Shown here: one piece after another, positions 14,934 through 22,991 of the stretch | How positions within the stretch are numbered: position 1 is the first letter of the stretch | Layout of the letters: the number at the start of each line of letters is the position of its first letter | Origin: JAISXK01 sp031549625 | GTDB taxonomy: Bacteria > Bacillota > Clostridia > Christensenellales > CAG-138 | Length of the DNA stretch: 63,776 nucleotides | Direction of reading: 5' to 3' | Assembly (NCBI GenBank): GCA_031549625.1 | Contig: JAVBPK010000068.1 | Span: 1-63,776 of the forward strand | Made by a program: the position numbers and the translations under genes | The notes under the pieces: model-generated | The model's input: the letters and a program-made list of their open reading frames with translations, nothing else | Databases searched by the model: none | What the model was told of the DNA's origin: nothing

Positions 14934-15779
14934 ATGGAACAAAACAAGCTTGGCATGCTTGCGCTGTGCGCGACGCCCATAGGCAACCTGGAGGACATCA
15001 CGCTGCGCGTGCTCCGTACGCTCCGCGAAGCGGACGAAGTATGGGCGGAGGATACCCGCCGCACGCTCGGGCTGCTTACGCATTATGATATCAAGCAGCG
15101 GCTGGTCAGCTGCCACGAACACAATGAGCGTGAGCGAACGGAGCAGCTTCTGGCGGCTATACGCAGCGGCCGCGTTATCGCGTATTGTTCGGATGCGGGC
15201 ATGCCCGGCATTTCCGACCCGGGTGAGCGGCTCGCGGCTGCCTGCGCGGAACAAGGCCTGCCCGTAAGCGTGCTGCCGGGCGCTTCCGCAGTGCTGACGG
15301 CGGCGGTACTCAGCGGCCTGCCTTGCGCGGCATTCAGTTTTTTCGGCTTTTTACCGCGGGATAAAAAAGAACGGCGTAAACGCATGCAGCGGCTTTGCGC
15401 CGCGGAGGAATTGATTTTGCTGTACGAAAGCCCGCAACGCCTGCCGGATACGCTTAAGGAACTGGCGCGGGAATTGGGCGGCGAACGGCCCGCCGCCGTA
15501 CTGCGCGAGCTGACAAAGCTGCATGAAGAAGCGGCGCGCGGCACCTTGGACGCGCTTGCGCAGCGATTTGCGGAACCGCCGCGCGGCGAGTGCGTAGTAG
15601 CGATAGCGGGGCGCGAAAACGAGCCGAGGCGCGTGGAAGAAAAGCAAGTGGACGAGGCGCTGAAAAAGCTGCTTGCGCAAGGGTTTTCAACCAAGCAAGC
15701 AGCGGTGGCCGTGGCAACGGTATTGGATGTGCAGAAGAATGTCGCGTATGAACGCGCGCTGAACGCCTCTAAATGTTGA
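14934..15779 (+). CDS. rsmI: 16S rRNA (cytidine(1402)-2'-O)-methyltransferase RsmI
   Basis: 281 residues, normal for the family. It has the SAM-dependent tetrapyrrole-methylase fold with Ala-Thr-Pro-Ile-Gly-Asn-Leu-Glu-Asp-Ile-Thr at the start, Glu-Asp-Thr-Arg near residue 41, Ser-Asp-Ala-Gly-Met-Pro-Gly-Ile-Ser-Asp-Pro-Gly near 88 and Pro-Gly-Ala-Ser-Ala near 116, plus the C-terminal Lys-Gln-Ala-Ala RsmI segment. It methylates the 2'-hydroxyl of C1402 in the ribosomal decoding centre. It shares an operon with the GNAT gene, and its last 11 bases overlap the convergent HD-GYP gene. Confidence 0.93.
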   Translation: MEQNKLGMLALCATPIGNLEDITLRVLRTLREADEVWAEDTRRTLGLLTHYDIKQRLVSCHEHNERERTEQLLAAIRSGRVIAYCSDAGMPGISDPGERLAAACAEQGLPVSVLPGASAVLTAAVLSGLPCAAFSFFGFLPRDKKERRKRMQRLCAAEELILLYESPQRLPDTLKELARELGGERPAAVLRELTKLHEEAARGTLDALAQRFAEPPRGECVVAIAGRENEPRRVEEKQVDEALKKLLAQGFSTKQAAVAVATVLDVQKNVAYERALNASKC

Positions 15780-16842
15780 CAATCTCTTTGATGGTGATAT
15801 TCAGCGCGTTGTAGTCGTGCGTGAGGTCTATATAGCGTGGTACGGTTTTGCCGTCTTCGATGAGCTGCAGCTTAGGACGCAGGCAGGTGTTTTCAAAGTT
15901 TTCCACCACGATGCCTATGCAGTCGTTGCTCAGCCGCACGCAAGTGCCGACGGGATACGGCGCTACTTTGCGTATAAACGCGTCCACCACAAGCGGGTCA
16001 AAGAGCGTGTTGTAGCCGCTCATGATGTATTCGATGGCGTCTGAGGGCAGCAGCGCGCGGCGGTATGGCCTGTCGGAAACCAGCGCGTCGTATACGTCTA
16101 CCACGGCGATGATGCGGCCAAACAGGTGAATGGCCTCGCCGCTCAGGCCCGCCGGATATCCGTTACCGTTATATTGCTCATGGTGCGTCAGCACGGCGGT
16201 CTTTGCCTCCGGGGGGATGACCTTGCTCGGCGCGAGGTAATTATAGCCGGCCAGACTGTGCCGCTTCACTTCTTCGAATTCTTCCAGCGTAAGCTTGCTT
16301 TCTTTGTTGATTATCCGTTTGTCGATGAAAACTTTCCCCAAATCATGCACAAGCGCGCCCATGGCGAGCTCGTGCAGCGTCTGGCGGCCCATGCCCAGCA
16401 CGGCGCCCAGCATGGTCGATAATACAGCCACATTGATGCTGTGGCTGTAGGTATAATCGTCATACGCGCGGATATCGATGATGTTTACCATGAGATTGCG
16501 GTTGCGCAAAATTTCGTCCACGATATTTGTAACGGTGGAAAGCAAAGCGTCGAAATGATTTTTTGTCTTTTGCAAAGACGCGGTTTCCACTGTGACGAAA
16601 AGCGTGCGCACCTCTTTTTGCGCCTTGCCGCGCAGTTCGTCGCTGATGACGGATTCCAGAAAGATGCTTCTTGAAAGGTCATCGTCGATATAGACGCCTT
16701 GAAAACCGAGCATGCGGACTTTGCCGATGAGCGATGCCGTTAATGTTACACCGCCGCGCAAGAGGACGCGATTGCGGTCAAAGACCAAATCCCGTCCTAA
16801 AATCTGGCCCGGCCGTAAACAATTCGCAGGGACAAAACGCAT
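15769..16842 (-). CDS. HD-GYP domain phosphodiesterase (probable c-di-GMP hydrolase)
   Basis: 357 residues. An N-terminal region of about 120 residues (DUF3391-like start, unassigned sensor) precedes a complete HD-GYP domain: His-134, His-166/Asp-167 (Val-His-Asp-Leu-Gly-Lys), His-195, His-220/221 and Gly-Tyr-Pro 228-230, then Asp-249 and Asp-Arg-Pro-Tyr-Arg. All metal ligands expected for c-di-GMP cleavage are present. A short C-terminal domain follows. It is the last gene of the cheC-cheD-cheY-cheA operon (8 bases after cheA), linking c-di-GMP turnover to motility. Its 3' end overlaps rsmI tail to tail. Confidence 0.88.
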   Translation of the reverse strand: MRFVPANCLRPGQILGRDLVFDRNRVLLRGGVTLTASLIGKVRMLGFQGVYIDDDLSRSIFLESVISDELRGKAQKEVRTLFVTVETASLQKTKNHFDALLSTVTNIVDEILRNRNLMVNIIDIRAYDDYTYSHSINVAVLSTMLGAVLGMGRQTLHELAMGALVHDLGKVFIDKRIINKESKLTLEEFEEVKRHSLAGYNYLAPSKVIPPEAKTAVLTHHEQYNGNGYPAGLSGEAIHLFGRIIAVVDVYDALVSDRPYRRALLPSDAIEYIMSGYNTLFDPLVVDAFIRKVAPYPVGTCVRLSNDCIGIVVENFENTCLRPKLQLIEDGKTVPRYIDLTHDYNALNITIKEIVNI

Positions 16843-16850
16843 AGCAACCT

Positions 16851-18845
16851 CTACAACAAGTTGTTAATATCCAAAATAAGGCTGATGCTGCCGTTGCCCA
16901 GTATGGTGCAGCCGGCAATGCCTTTTAGCCATGCTTGTGAGCGTGAGATATAGAAAGGCATGGGCTTGATAACCGTTTGTTGCTCGCCCAGCAGTTTATC
17001 CACAAACAGGCAATATGATTCTTTATCTCCGTCTATCAAGATGAGAATGCCATCCTGAAATCTTGTGACGTTTGTTTCTATATCAAGCAGGTTATGCAGC
17101 TTTACAACCGAATAACAGTCGTCGCGGATGAGTATCATCTCGTTGCCGTCCGGGTCGAGGAACACATCCTCCGCCTTCGGCTTAAACGATTCGCGGATGT
17201 TCAGCAGCGGCACGATAAACACCTGCTCGCCCACCTGCACCTGCATGCCGTCGATGATGGCAAGTGTAAGCGGAATGCGCAGCGTGACAGTCATGCCCTC
17301 GCCCAGCGTGCTGTCCACGGAAATGGAACCGCCCATTTTCTGAATGTTTTTCGTAACAACATCCATGCCGACGCCGCGGCCGGAAAATTCCGTGACGGCG
17401 TCTTTTGTGGAAAAGCCCGCCGAGAATATAAGCGCGTACGCTTCTTTATCGGAAATTTCGGAGGCGGGCTTTTTCACGAGGCCGCGCTCGATGCCTTTGG
17501 CGATGAGCGCTTCTCTATCCAGCCCTTTGCCATCGTCGGAGATGATGATGAGGATATCGCCGCCTGTATTGCGCGCTTCCAATGTGACCTGACCGGTGCG
17601 CTTTTTGCCCATGCTTTCGCGCACGTCCGGCAGTTCGATGCCGTGGTCCATGGAATTGCGGATGATGTGCATCAGCGGGTCGGAAAGGTTGTCGATGACG
17701 TTCTTATCCATTTCCGTGTCTTCGCCGATGATGATGAGGTCGGCCAGCTTATTTGTTTTTTTGCTCATATCGCGCACAATGCGCTCCAGCTTGTGGAACG
17801 TGGCCGAAATCGGAATCATGCGGATGGACATAACGGTGTCCTGCAGCTCGTCCGTCAGCTTACGCAGCTGGCGGGACGCTTTTGAAAAGTTTTCCAAATG
17901 CAGCCCGTCTATATCCGGGTTTTTGGTTACGGTGGTTTCTGTAATGACGATTTCACCAACCAAATCCAGAAGCTTGTCCAGCTTGTCCAAGCGAACGCTC
18001 ATGTAGCTGTACTTTTGCTGCTGGGGCGCGGCTTGCGCGTCCTGCTGCGCCGGTTCGCGCTGTGTACGGCGATCCAAAGGCGTCTGCGACGGGTCGGGCA
18101 GCTCGTCGAGCGTAACGCTTTCCAGCAGGATATTGCCCTTTATCTTGGCCAGCAAGGTGGGCAAATCCGCAGCGGATTCAATAAACATGGTGAAGCCGTT
18201 CGCCACGATCAGGTCATCGGTATTATCCTTGAGCAGATCTTCCGGTACTGTGGCCACGCGTTTGCACAGGGGCTCGATGGATTTTACCACGCCGAAAGCG
18301 CGGATGTTTTCCATCTTGCATTCTTTTTCGAATATGATGGAGCATTTGTAGAAACGCAGCACGCCTTCCGCGCTTGCGGTCGCTTGTTCCGCCTTTTCGG
18401 CGGGCGCCTGTTCCGCGGCCTTTTCAGCTTTTGGCGCGGCGTTTCCTTTCAGCTCGTCATAATAGGCGTGGATGGATTTCTGTAGCTCGGAAGCGTCCGC
18501 GTCGGCCTGCTGGCCCGCCTGCAGCTTTTCCATTTCGGTGCGCAAAAAATCTTCCGCCGAGAACACCATGTCGCACAGCTTGCGGTGGTCGTAAGCGGCG
18601 TCGATATTGTCCCGGATATAGCCAAACAAATCTTCCATGACGTGCGAAAGCTTTGCCAGCTGGTCAAATTCCATCATGGCGGAAGAGCCTTTGATCGTAT
18701 GGAGGATGCGGAAGATGGACGCTACCTGCTCGGCTGTGAAGCGGTCGCTTTTGTCCGCGACCAGCAACAACCCGTCCAACTGCTCAATCAACTGCAGATT
18801 CTCGTAAATATAAATCTCTAAAAGCGAAGTATCGGCTTGCGTCAT
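16851..18845 (-). CDS. cheA: Chemotaxis histidine kinase CheA
   Basis: 664 residues, domain order P1 to P5. P1 (1-110) has the phosphorylated His-49 in His-Thr-Ile-Lys-Gly-Ser-Ser. A CheY-binding P2-like part (about 165-250) follows. P3 dimerisation begins near 280 (Val-Arg-Leu-Asp-Lys-Leu-Asp-Lys-Leu-Leu-Asp). P4 kinase carries His-Ile-Ile-Arg-Asn-Ser-Met-Asp-His-Gly, an Asp-Asp-Gly-Lys-Gly-Leu ATP box and Gly-Arg-Gly-Val-Gly-Met-Asp-Val. P5 (from about 530) is the CheW-like domain. It receives signals from receptors via CheW and phosphorylates CheY and CheB. cheY lies 66 bases upstream in the same direction. Confidence 0.95.
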   Translation of the reverse strand: MTQADTSLLEIYIYENLQLIEQLDGLLLVADKSDRFTAEQVASIFRILHTIKGSSAMMEFDQLAKLSHVMEDLFGYIRDNIDAAYDHRKLCDMVFSAEDFLRTEMEKLQAGQQADADASELQKSIHAYYDELKGNAAPKAEKAAEQAPAEKAEQATASAEGVLRFYKCSIIFEKECKMENIRAFGVVKSIEPLCKRVATVPEDLLKDNTDDLIVANGFTMFIESAADLPTLLAKIKGNILLESVTLDELPDPSQTPLDRRTQREPAQQDAQAAPQQQKYSYMSVRLDKLDKLLDLVGEIVITETTVTKNPDIDGLHLENFSKASRQLRKLTDELQDTVMSIRMIPISATFHKLERIVRDMSKKTNKLADLIIIGEDTEMDKNVIDNLSDPLMHIIRNSMDHGIELPDVRESMGKKRTGQVTLEARNTGGDILIIISDDGKGLDREALIAKGIERGLVKKPASEISDKEAYALIFSAGFSTKDAVTEFSGRGVGMDVVTKNIQKMGGSISVDSTLGEGMTVTLRIPLTLAIIDGMQVQVGEQVFIVPLLNIRESFKPKAEDVFLDPDGNEMILIRDDCYSVVKLHNLLDIETNVTRFQDGILILIDGDKESYCLFVDKLLGEQQTVIKPMPFYISRSQAWLKGIAGCTILGNGSISLILDINNLL

Positions 18846-18911
18846 AGGTTTGCCCCTTTGTCAACGTAAATTTTCCCGCAGAATCTGCGGGTGACGGCCT
18901 GCCCGCGCTGT

Positions 18912-19268
18912 TTAGCCCAAGCTGCTGAGCGCATTGATAATGACGTCTTCTTTGAAGGGCTTTACGATAAATCCTTTGGCTCCGGAAATAATCGCTTCGC
19001 GAACCATACTTTCCTGCCCCATGGCAGAGACCATCACCACGTTTGCCCCGGAATTGACGGCCAGAATCTCTTTGAGGCCCTGCAACCCGTCCTTTTCGGG
19101 CATGGTAATGTCCATCGTAACGATATCGGGCTGAAGCTCTTTGTATTTTTGCACGGCAACCTCGCCGTTCTCCGCTTCGCCTACGACTTCGTACCCATGC
19201 TTCGTAAGCATATTTTTGATCGATACCCGCATAAAGGCGGCATCATCCACGATAAGCACTCTTTTCAT
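18912..19268 (-). CDS. cheY: Chemotaxis response regulator CheY
   Basis: 118 residues, a bare receiver domain. Acidic pair Asp-8/Asp-9, phospho-acceptor Asp-53 (Thr-Met-Asp-Ile-Thr-Met-Pro), Ser-81 in the switch position usually held by Thr or Ser, and Lys-103 (Lys-Pro-Phe). Phosphorylated CheY binds the flagellar switch; in Bacillota it usually promotes counter-clockwise rotation. SD AGGAGG lies 10 bases before the start. A sigma-D-like promoter is found in the 115-base gap to cheD. Confidence 0.93.
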   Translation of the reverse strand: MKRVLIVDDAAFMRVSIKNMLTKHGYEVVGEAENGEVAVQKYKELQPDIVTMDITMPEKDGLQGLKEILAVNSGANVVMVSAMGQESMVREAIISGAKGFIVKPFKEDVIINALSSLG

Positions 19269-19303
19269 AAAATTATGAAACCTCCTGTGTTATTGCAATA
19301 TAT

Positions 19304-19329
19304 ATACCGATTGCTCATTTCCCTTTTTA
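19304..19329 (-). promoter_or_regulatory. Possible sigma-D promoter upstream of cheY
   Basis: On the minus strand TAAA (19326-19329), 14-base spacer, ATCGGTAT (19304-19311), five of eight matches to GCCGATAT. The spacing equals that of the stronger cheR promoter. Internal to the che operon, so it may be a secondary start. Confidence 0.35.
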
Positions 19330-19383
19330 TTATGTATATAGTATCCTAACGGATAAAATATTGCCAGCTCAGTTATTGTAAGC

Positions 19384-19869
19384 TTATATGGTTTTTTCCG
19401 TTTTGGGCCACGCTGTTTTGATGAGCAGCAGGCCGCTTTCGAAATCAAACGTAATGGTGCGTCCCATATTTCCGCCCGTATCTTCGGCGGCCAGCGCTAT
19501 ACCCCTGCTGCGCAGCATGGTGTGGCACATATCCACATTGCGCTGCCCCACCTTCATGATGTCGCTGTCCATGGAGGAGGCGAACATGTGCGCGCCGCCG
19601 GCCATTTTGGCGCTCAGCATGTAGGGGGAGGCGCCCGCCCGCAGCACGCGTTTAAACAGTTCCAGGAATGCGGTGTCGGCGTATTTTGCAAGGTGCTTTT
19701 GTTCCACATCCATGGGCGCGCGCGGCAACATGATGTGTGCCATACCGCCTACTTTGCTTATTTTATCATAAAGCACCAGCCCAACGCAGGAGCCCAGTCC
19801 CAACGTTGTGATGGCGTCTGGCGCTTTCGCGACCGCTAAGTCGGCGATGCCAATGATGGTATTTTGCAT
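19384..19869 (-). CDS. cheD: Chemoreceptor glutamine deamidase CheD
   Basis: 161 residues. The catalytic Cys-28 sits in Thr-Leu-Gly-Leu-Gly-Ser-Cys-Val-Gly and His-45 in Gly-Gly-Met-Ala-His-Ile-Met-Leu-Pro, both family signatures. CheD deamidates receptor glutamines and binds CheC, feeding the CheC/CheD/CheY-P adaptation loop known from Bacillus. The ATG overlaps the cheC stop (TAATG), indicating translational coupling with its partner. Confidence 0.94.
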   Translation of the reverse strand: MQNTIIGIADLAVAKAPDAITTLGLGSCVGLVLYDKISKVGGMAHIMLPRAPMDVEQKHLAKYADTAFLELFKRVLRAGASPYMLSAKMAGGAHMFASSMDSDIMKVGQRNVDMCHTMLRSRGIALAAEDTGGNMGRTITFDFESGLLLIKTAWPKTEKTI

Positions 19870-20501
19870 TACTCAATCCCCATTGTGCGCAGAAGTACGC
19901 TAAAGGAAGCGACATCCGGCACCAGCAGAAAATGGCCGTTTAAACTCTTCTGGTTATCGGAATCGATAAATTCCGTTTCCAGGAACAATATAACATCGCC
20001 GTATTCGCCATAGGTGGCCGCGGGCAGGTTCATAACCGCGCCCGCCATATCGATTACCATTCGCGGGATGGAATTCGCGATGGAAAGCCCTGTCAGCTCG
20101 GCTATGGCGTTCAGGTATGCGCCGGAAAGGATGTTTGAAACCTCTTCCAAAGCGGAGCGCTGCAGTTCGGAAAGCAGCTCGTCGCTTTTTTCGGCTTCGA
20201 GGCCCATGGCTTCCACGATGGAGGAAGAAAGCGCCTGCGCGTCGTCCGCGCTTTGCACGAGCAGAATAAAGCCGCTCAAATCGCCGTTCATTTCCACCAG
20301 CAGGCTGACGACCAGGTTTTCAGGCCCGCCGAGCAGGTCGCTGATATGAGCAAATTCATAGAAACGGACGTTTGGCACACGCAAAGAGATGGGGCGGCCC
20401 AATAAAGTGGATAGCGCTGTCGCCGCATGACTCGCGCCAATATTTTCCATTTCTTTAAAAAAGTCTAAATGCGTCGCATTCAGCTGGTTAAGATTTATCA
20501 T
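19869..20501 (-). CDS. cheC: CheY-P phosphatase CheC
   Basis: 210 residues. Both active-site repeats of CheC are present: Glu-Asn-Ile-Gly-Ala-Ser-His-Ala-Ala (near residue 19) and Glu-Glu-Val-Ser-Asn-Ile-Leu-Ser-Gly (near 118), each with the Glu and Asn used to hydrolyse CheY-P. The length is that of CheC and not the longer FliY. It is first in the minus-strand operon, behind a 270-base divergent intergenic region. Confidence 0.94.
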   Translation of the reverse strand: MINLNQLNATHLDFFKEMENIGASHAATALSTLLGRPISLRVPNVRFYEFAHISDLLGGPENLVVSLLVEMNGDLSGFILLVQSADDAQALSSSIVEAMGLEAEKSDELLSELQRSALEEVSNILSGAYLNAIAELTGLSIANSIPRMVIDMAGAVMNLPAATYGEYGDVILFLETEFIDSDNQKSLNGHFLLVPDVASFSVLLRTMGIE

Positions 20502-20589
20502 AGTTGCCTCATTGCTGCCAAACCGCGCGGCCGGCGAAAATATAATAGTATGGCATACGACCGTATATCGACATATTCCAACATATACT

Positions 20590-20616
20590 ATATCGAATTG
20601 ATTACCTAAAAGGTTA
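20590..20616 (-). promoter_or_regulatory. Possible sigma-D promoter for the cheC operon
   Basis: On the minus strand TAAC (20613-20616), 15-base spacer, TTCGATAT (20590-20597; six of eight bases of GCCGATAT), leaving a leader of about 80 bases before cheC. The rest of the divergent region 20502-20773 is AT-rich and holds no gene; a second CGATAT occurs near 20567. Confidence 0.4.
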
Positions 20617-20773
20617 ATCTTTTTTTAAAATGATACGATAAATTATTAACCGGAATTTGGAGTTTGTAACGGTTTTTGCGGCTTGTTTTTCCGGGATGCG
20701 CCCCAAAAACGCTGCGCGTTAATAATATATTTATAAAGTGAAACGACCCCCCCTTTTTTTTCAGGAGAAAAAT

Positions 20774-22345
20774 ATGAGAATAGACCTTTCCCAGGTACAA
20801 AACAGATTACAGCAACAGCCCATCCTGATAGAACCGCAGCAGCGAACGCCGTTCGAAAAAGGCGACGTCGTGCAGGCTACCGTGATTTCCACAGATGGCG
20901 AAACGGTGCTGTTTAAAAACGAGCAGGGCGGCCTGTTCAAGGCAAAAATGGCGACGGATATGCTGCTTAACCCGCAAGATAAAGTGGAGCTGGTGGTTAC
21001 GGCAAAAAACGAGAGCCAGCTCAGCATGCGAGTAATCACCGTCGATACAAGCGCCGCAAGCGCGCAAAAGGCGTCCGCGCAGACAAACACGCTCCTGAAC
21101 GCGCTGGACGGCGCCCAAATGGAAAGCGCGCGCGCTGCTTTGGCCGCCTTCAAGGAATCGGGCGTAGAGCCCAGCAAGCCACTGCTTACCGCCGTGCTGC
21201 AAATCATGCAGGAAACACAGCTCAGCGCGAAAGAGGCCGTGTTCTTTGCCGCCAATCAAATCGACGTTTCCGAGGAATCCATCCGCGCATTCCAAAGCCT
21301 GCAGCAGGGCGCTTCCACGGGTGAGGCGGTGTTTGAAATAGCGCAGGAAGCCGCTAGCCTTGCCGAGCAGGCGGCCCAGCAGCCCACCCCCCAAACGGAT
21401 GGCGCGCCGTTGCCTGTGCGCAGCCAGCTCGAAGCCGCCATATTGGCACTGAACGGCGGTAAGGGAACAACCGCGCCGCAAACAAACGCAGCGGCACCGC
21501 AAGCGGAGGCGCAGGCGGCCGCAACGCAACCGCAAGCTGAAACAGCCGCCAGAGCGCAGCAGCCCGCGCCGCAAGCCGCGGCTGATCCGCTAGCTCCGCA
21601 GCAAGCACCGCAGCAAGCCCCGCAGCAAGCACCGCAGCAAGCAACAGCGCCGGCGCTTCAAACGCCCGTGTTGCGGCCGGAGGCGGCCGCCATGGCCGGC
21701 GCGCAGGCTCAAACGGGCGCGCAGGAACCCGCGGGGCAAGGGATGCGGGAGATTTCCGCCAAGCTGCTTTCCATGTTTTTAGAAATCGACGCCAGCACGG
21801 ATGGCGCAAAGATAAAGCGAGCCGCCGCCGAAGCGGCTGCGCAGGAGACCACGCTGAAGGACATGCTGCAAAGCGCGGATATCCGCGGCAAAGCCATGGC
21901 GGGCAAGCTGGCGGATGTGGCGGCGCAATCCAAACTGACGCAGGATGTGCAGCGTTTTTATTGCCTGCATATTCCCGTGCATCATCAATCGCATGACACG
22001 GCGGACATGTATATCTACAAAAACAAAAAGCGCGGCAAGGGAATCGACCCGGAAGACACCGCCATATTGATCGGCCTTTCCACGGAGACGATGGGGCGCG
22101 TAGAAAGCCTGATCCGCGTCGAAAAGCGAAATATTTCGCTGAAGTTCGATGTGGAAAGCGAGGAAGCCGTTCCTTATATACGCGAACGCGCGCGCGAACT
22201 TTTTCCCGTGTTGAAGCAATACCAGTATAATCTGGTAGATACAAAGGTGGGCAGGCTGGCCGAGGCCACAACAATAGCTAACGCGGAGGAAACGCTGGCC
22301 ACAGCAATGCGCAAGCCCAAGATATATGTTGATTGTAAAATATGA
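20774..22345 (+). CDS. FliK/YlqG-like flagellar hook-length-type protein
   Basis: 523 residues. The N-terminal third is a small-domain region with a beta-rich segment (Gly-Asp-Val-Val-Gln-Ala-Thr-Val), the centre (about 210-330) is an Ala/Gln/Pro-rich low-complexity linker, and the last 140 residues resemble the FliK C-terminal hook-length domain. FliK acts as a secreted ruler that switches export specificity through FlhB. The next gene is an isolated FlhB C-terminal domain, the same pairing as ylqG-ylqH of Bacillus subtilis, so this may be the YlqG counterpart, with the true hook FliK elsewhere. ATG 20774 follows AGGAG. Confidence 0.65.
   Translation: MRIDLSQVQNRLQQQPILIEPQQRTPFEKGDVVQATVISTDGETVLFKNEQGGLFKAKMATDMLLNPQDKVELVVTAKNESQLSMRVITVDTSAASAQKASAQTNTLLNALDGAQMESARAALAAFKESGVEPSKPLLTAVLQIMQETQLSAKEAVFFAANQIDVSEESIRAFQSLQQGASTGEAVFEIAQEAASLAEQAAQQPTPQTDGAPLPVRSQLEAAILALNGGKGTTAPQTNAAAPQAEAQAAATQPQAETAARAQQPAPQAAADPLAPQQAPQQAPQQAPQQATAPALQTPVLRPEAAAMAGAQAQTGAQEPAGQGMREISAKLLSMFLEIDASTDGAKIKRAAAEAAAQETTLKDMLQSADIRGKAMAGKLADVAAQSKLTQDVQRFYCLHIPVHHQSHDTADMYIYKNKKRGKGIDPEDTAILIGLSTETMGRVESLIRVEKRNISLKFDVESEEAVPYIRERARELFPVLKQYQYNLVDTKVGRLAEATTIANAEETLATAMRKPKIYVDCKI
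21593..21645 (+). repeat. Short tandem repeats coding Ala-Pro-Gln-Gln
   Basis: Four consecutive 12-base units (variants of CCGCAGCAAGCA) encode repeated Ala-Pro-Gln-Gln in the linker of the FliK-like protein, from about residue 274. The units are in frame and a likely site of length variation. Confidence 0.8.
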
Positions 22346-22674
22346 TGGATAACGAAAAAGAAAAAATTGAGCGCAAACAGGCAGCCGCGCTGAAATACGA
22401 CGCCGCCCAAAACCGGGCTCCCTATATCGTGGGGCTTGGCCAGGGCGAGGTCGCCGAAAATATGCTTAAGCTGGCTGCCGAAAAGAATATACCCGTCGTG
22501 GAGGACAGGGGACTGGCTGCCGCTCTGCAGCATTTGGGCATTGGCGACGATATTCCCGAAGACCTGTACCAGGTTATCGCGGAAGTGCTGGTATTCGTAT
22601 CCAAACTGGATGGGGACAGGGGAAAACGCTTCAAACTCGACCAGGCGCTGAAGCGCTTTTCGGGCCCGCGGTAA
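22342..22674 (+). CDS. FlhB C-terminal domain paralogue (YlqH/FhlB-like)
   Basis: 110 residues, matching only the cytoplasmic autocleavage domain of FlhB/YscU. It has the Ala-Ala-Leu-Lys-Tyr-Asp ... Ala-Pro-Tyr-Ile-Val-Gly-Leu-Gly-Gln-Gly start and Glu-Asp-Arg-Gly-Leu-Ala-Ala-Ala-Leu and Ile-Pro-Glu-Asp-Leu-Tyr segments. The Asn-Pro-Thr-His cleavage motif and all membrane helices are missing, so it cannot self-cleave. The full FlhB is at 36526. It overlaps the FliK-like gene by 4 bases (ATGA). It may stand in for, or compete with, the cleaved FlhB C-terminus during substrate switching (inference). Confidence 0.8.
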   Translation: MMDNEKEKIERKQAAALKYDAAQNRAPYIVGLGQGEVAENMLKLAAEKNIPVVEDRGLAAALQHLGIGDDIPEDLYQVIAEVLVFVSKLDGDRGKRFKLDQALKRFSGPR

Positions 22675-22991
22675 ATAAACGCCAAATAATATGAAAATAC
22701 GCGTGTTTTTATGAAAAGGCCGTTACGAAGCGGCTGGAAATGTTTATAAAAAAGAAGAATATGTTTATGCCCACGCGCACATGCGCACAGCCACGCACGA
22801 CTAAGAGAACGGGAGCAATCACGCTTCTTAACGGCATCAGGCACGGATGGCAAACATGTTCGACCGGAACACACGAACCCAGGTTTTGGCAAGAACGCAT
22901 GGATGCGTTAAAGTTGTTCCCGATATTTATCGATATTGATAGCAGCGGGAAGAAGGGACTCTATCATGCAGAACAAAAGGAGTGTTGTAAA
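22675..22991 (+). promoter_or_regulatory. fliD upstream region with sigma-D-like promoter
   Basis: 317 bases without a supported gene. TAAA (22909-22912), 16-base spacer and ATCGATAT (22929-22936, six of eight matches) form a probable sigma-D promoter with a leader of about 50 bases; a CCCGATAT at 22918-22925 is an alternative -10 without a matching -35. The ORF that reads through this region into fliD has no SD and unlike codon content. SD AAAAGGAG is at 22974-22981. Confidence 0.5.

Noticed and set aside
18912..19268. Serine at the CheY switch position as an inactivating change
   Set aside because: Thr and Ser both occur there in functional receivers.
22675..22991. Possible c-di-GMP riboswitch or small gene before fliD
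   Set aside because: A CACGCACG segment was noticed but the remaining core is missing, and the frame reading into fliD has no SD.
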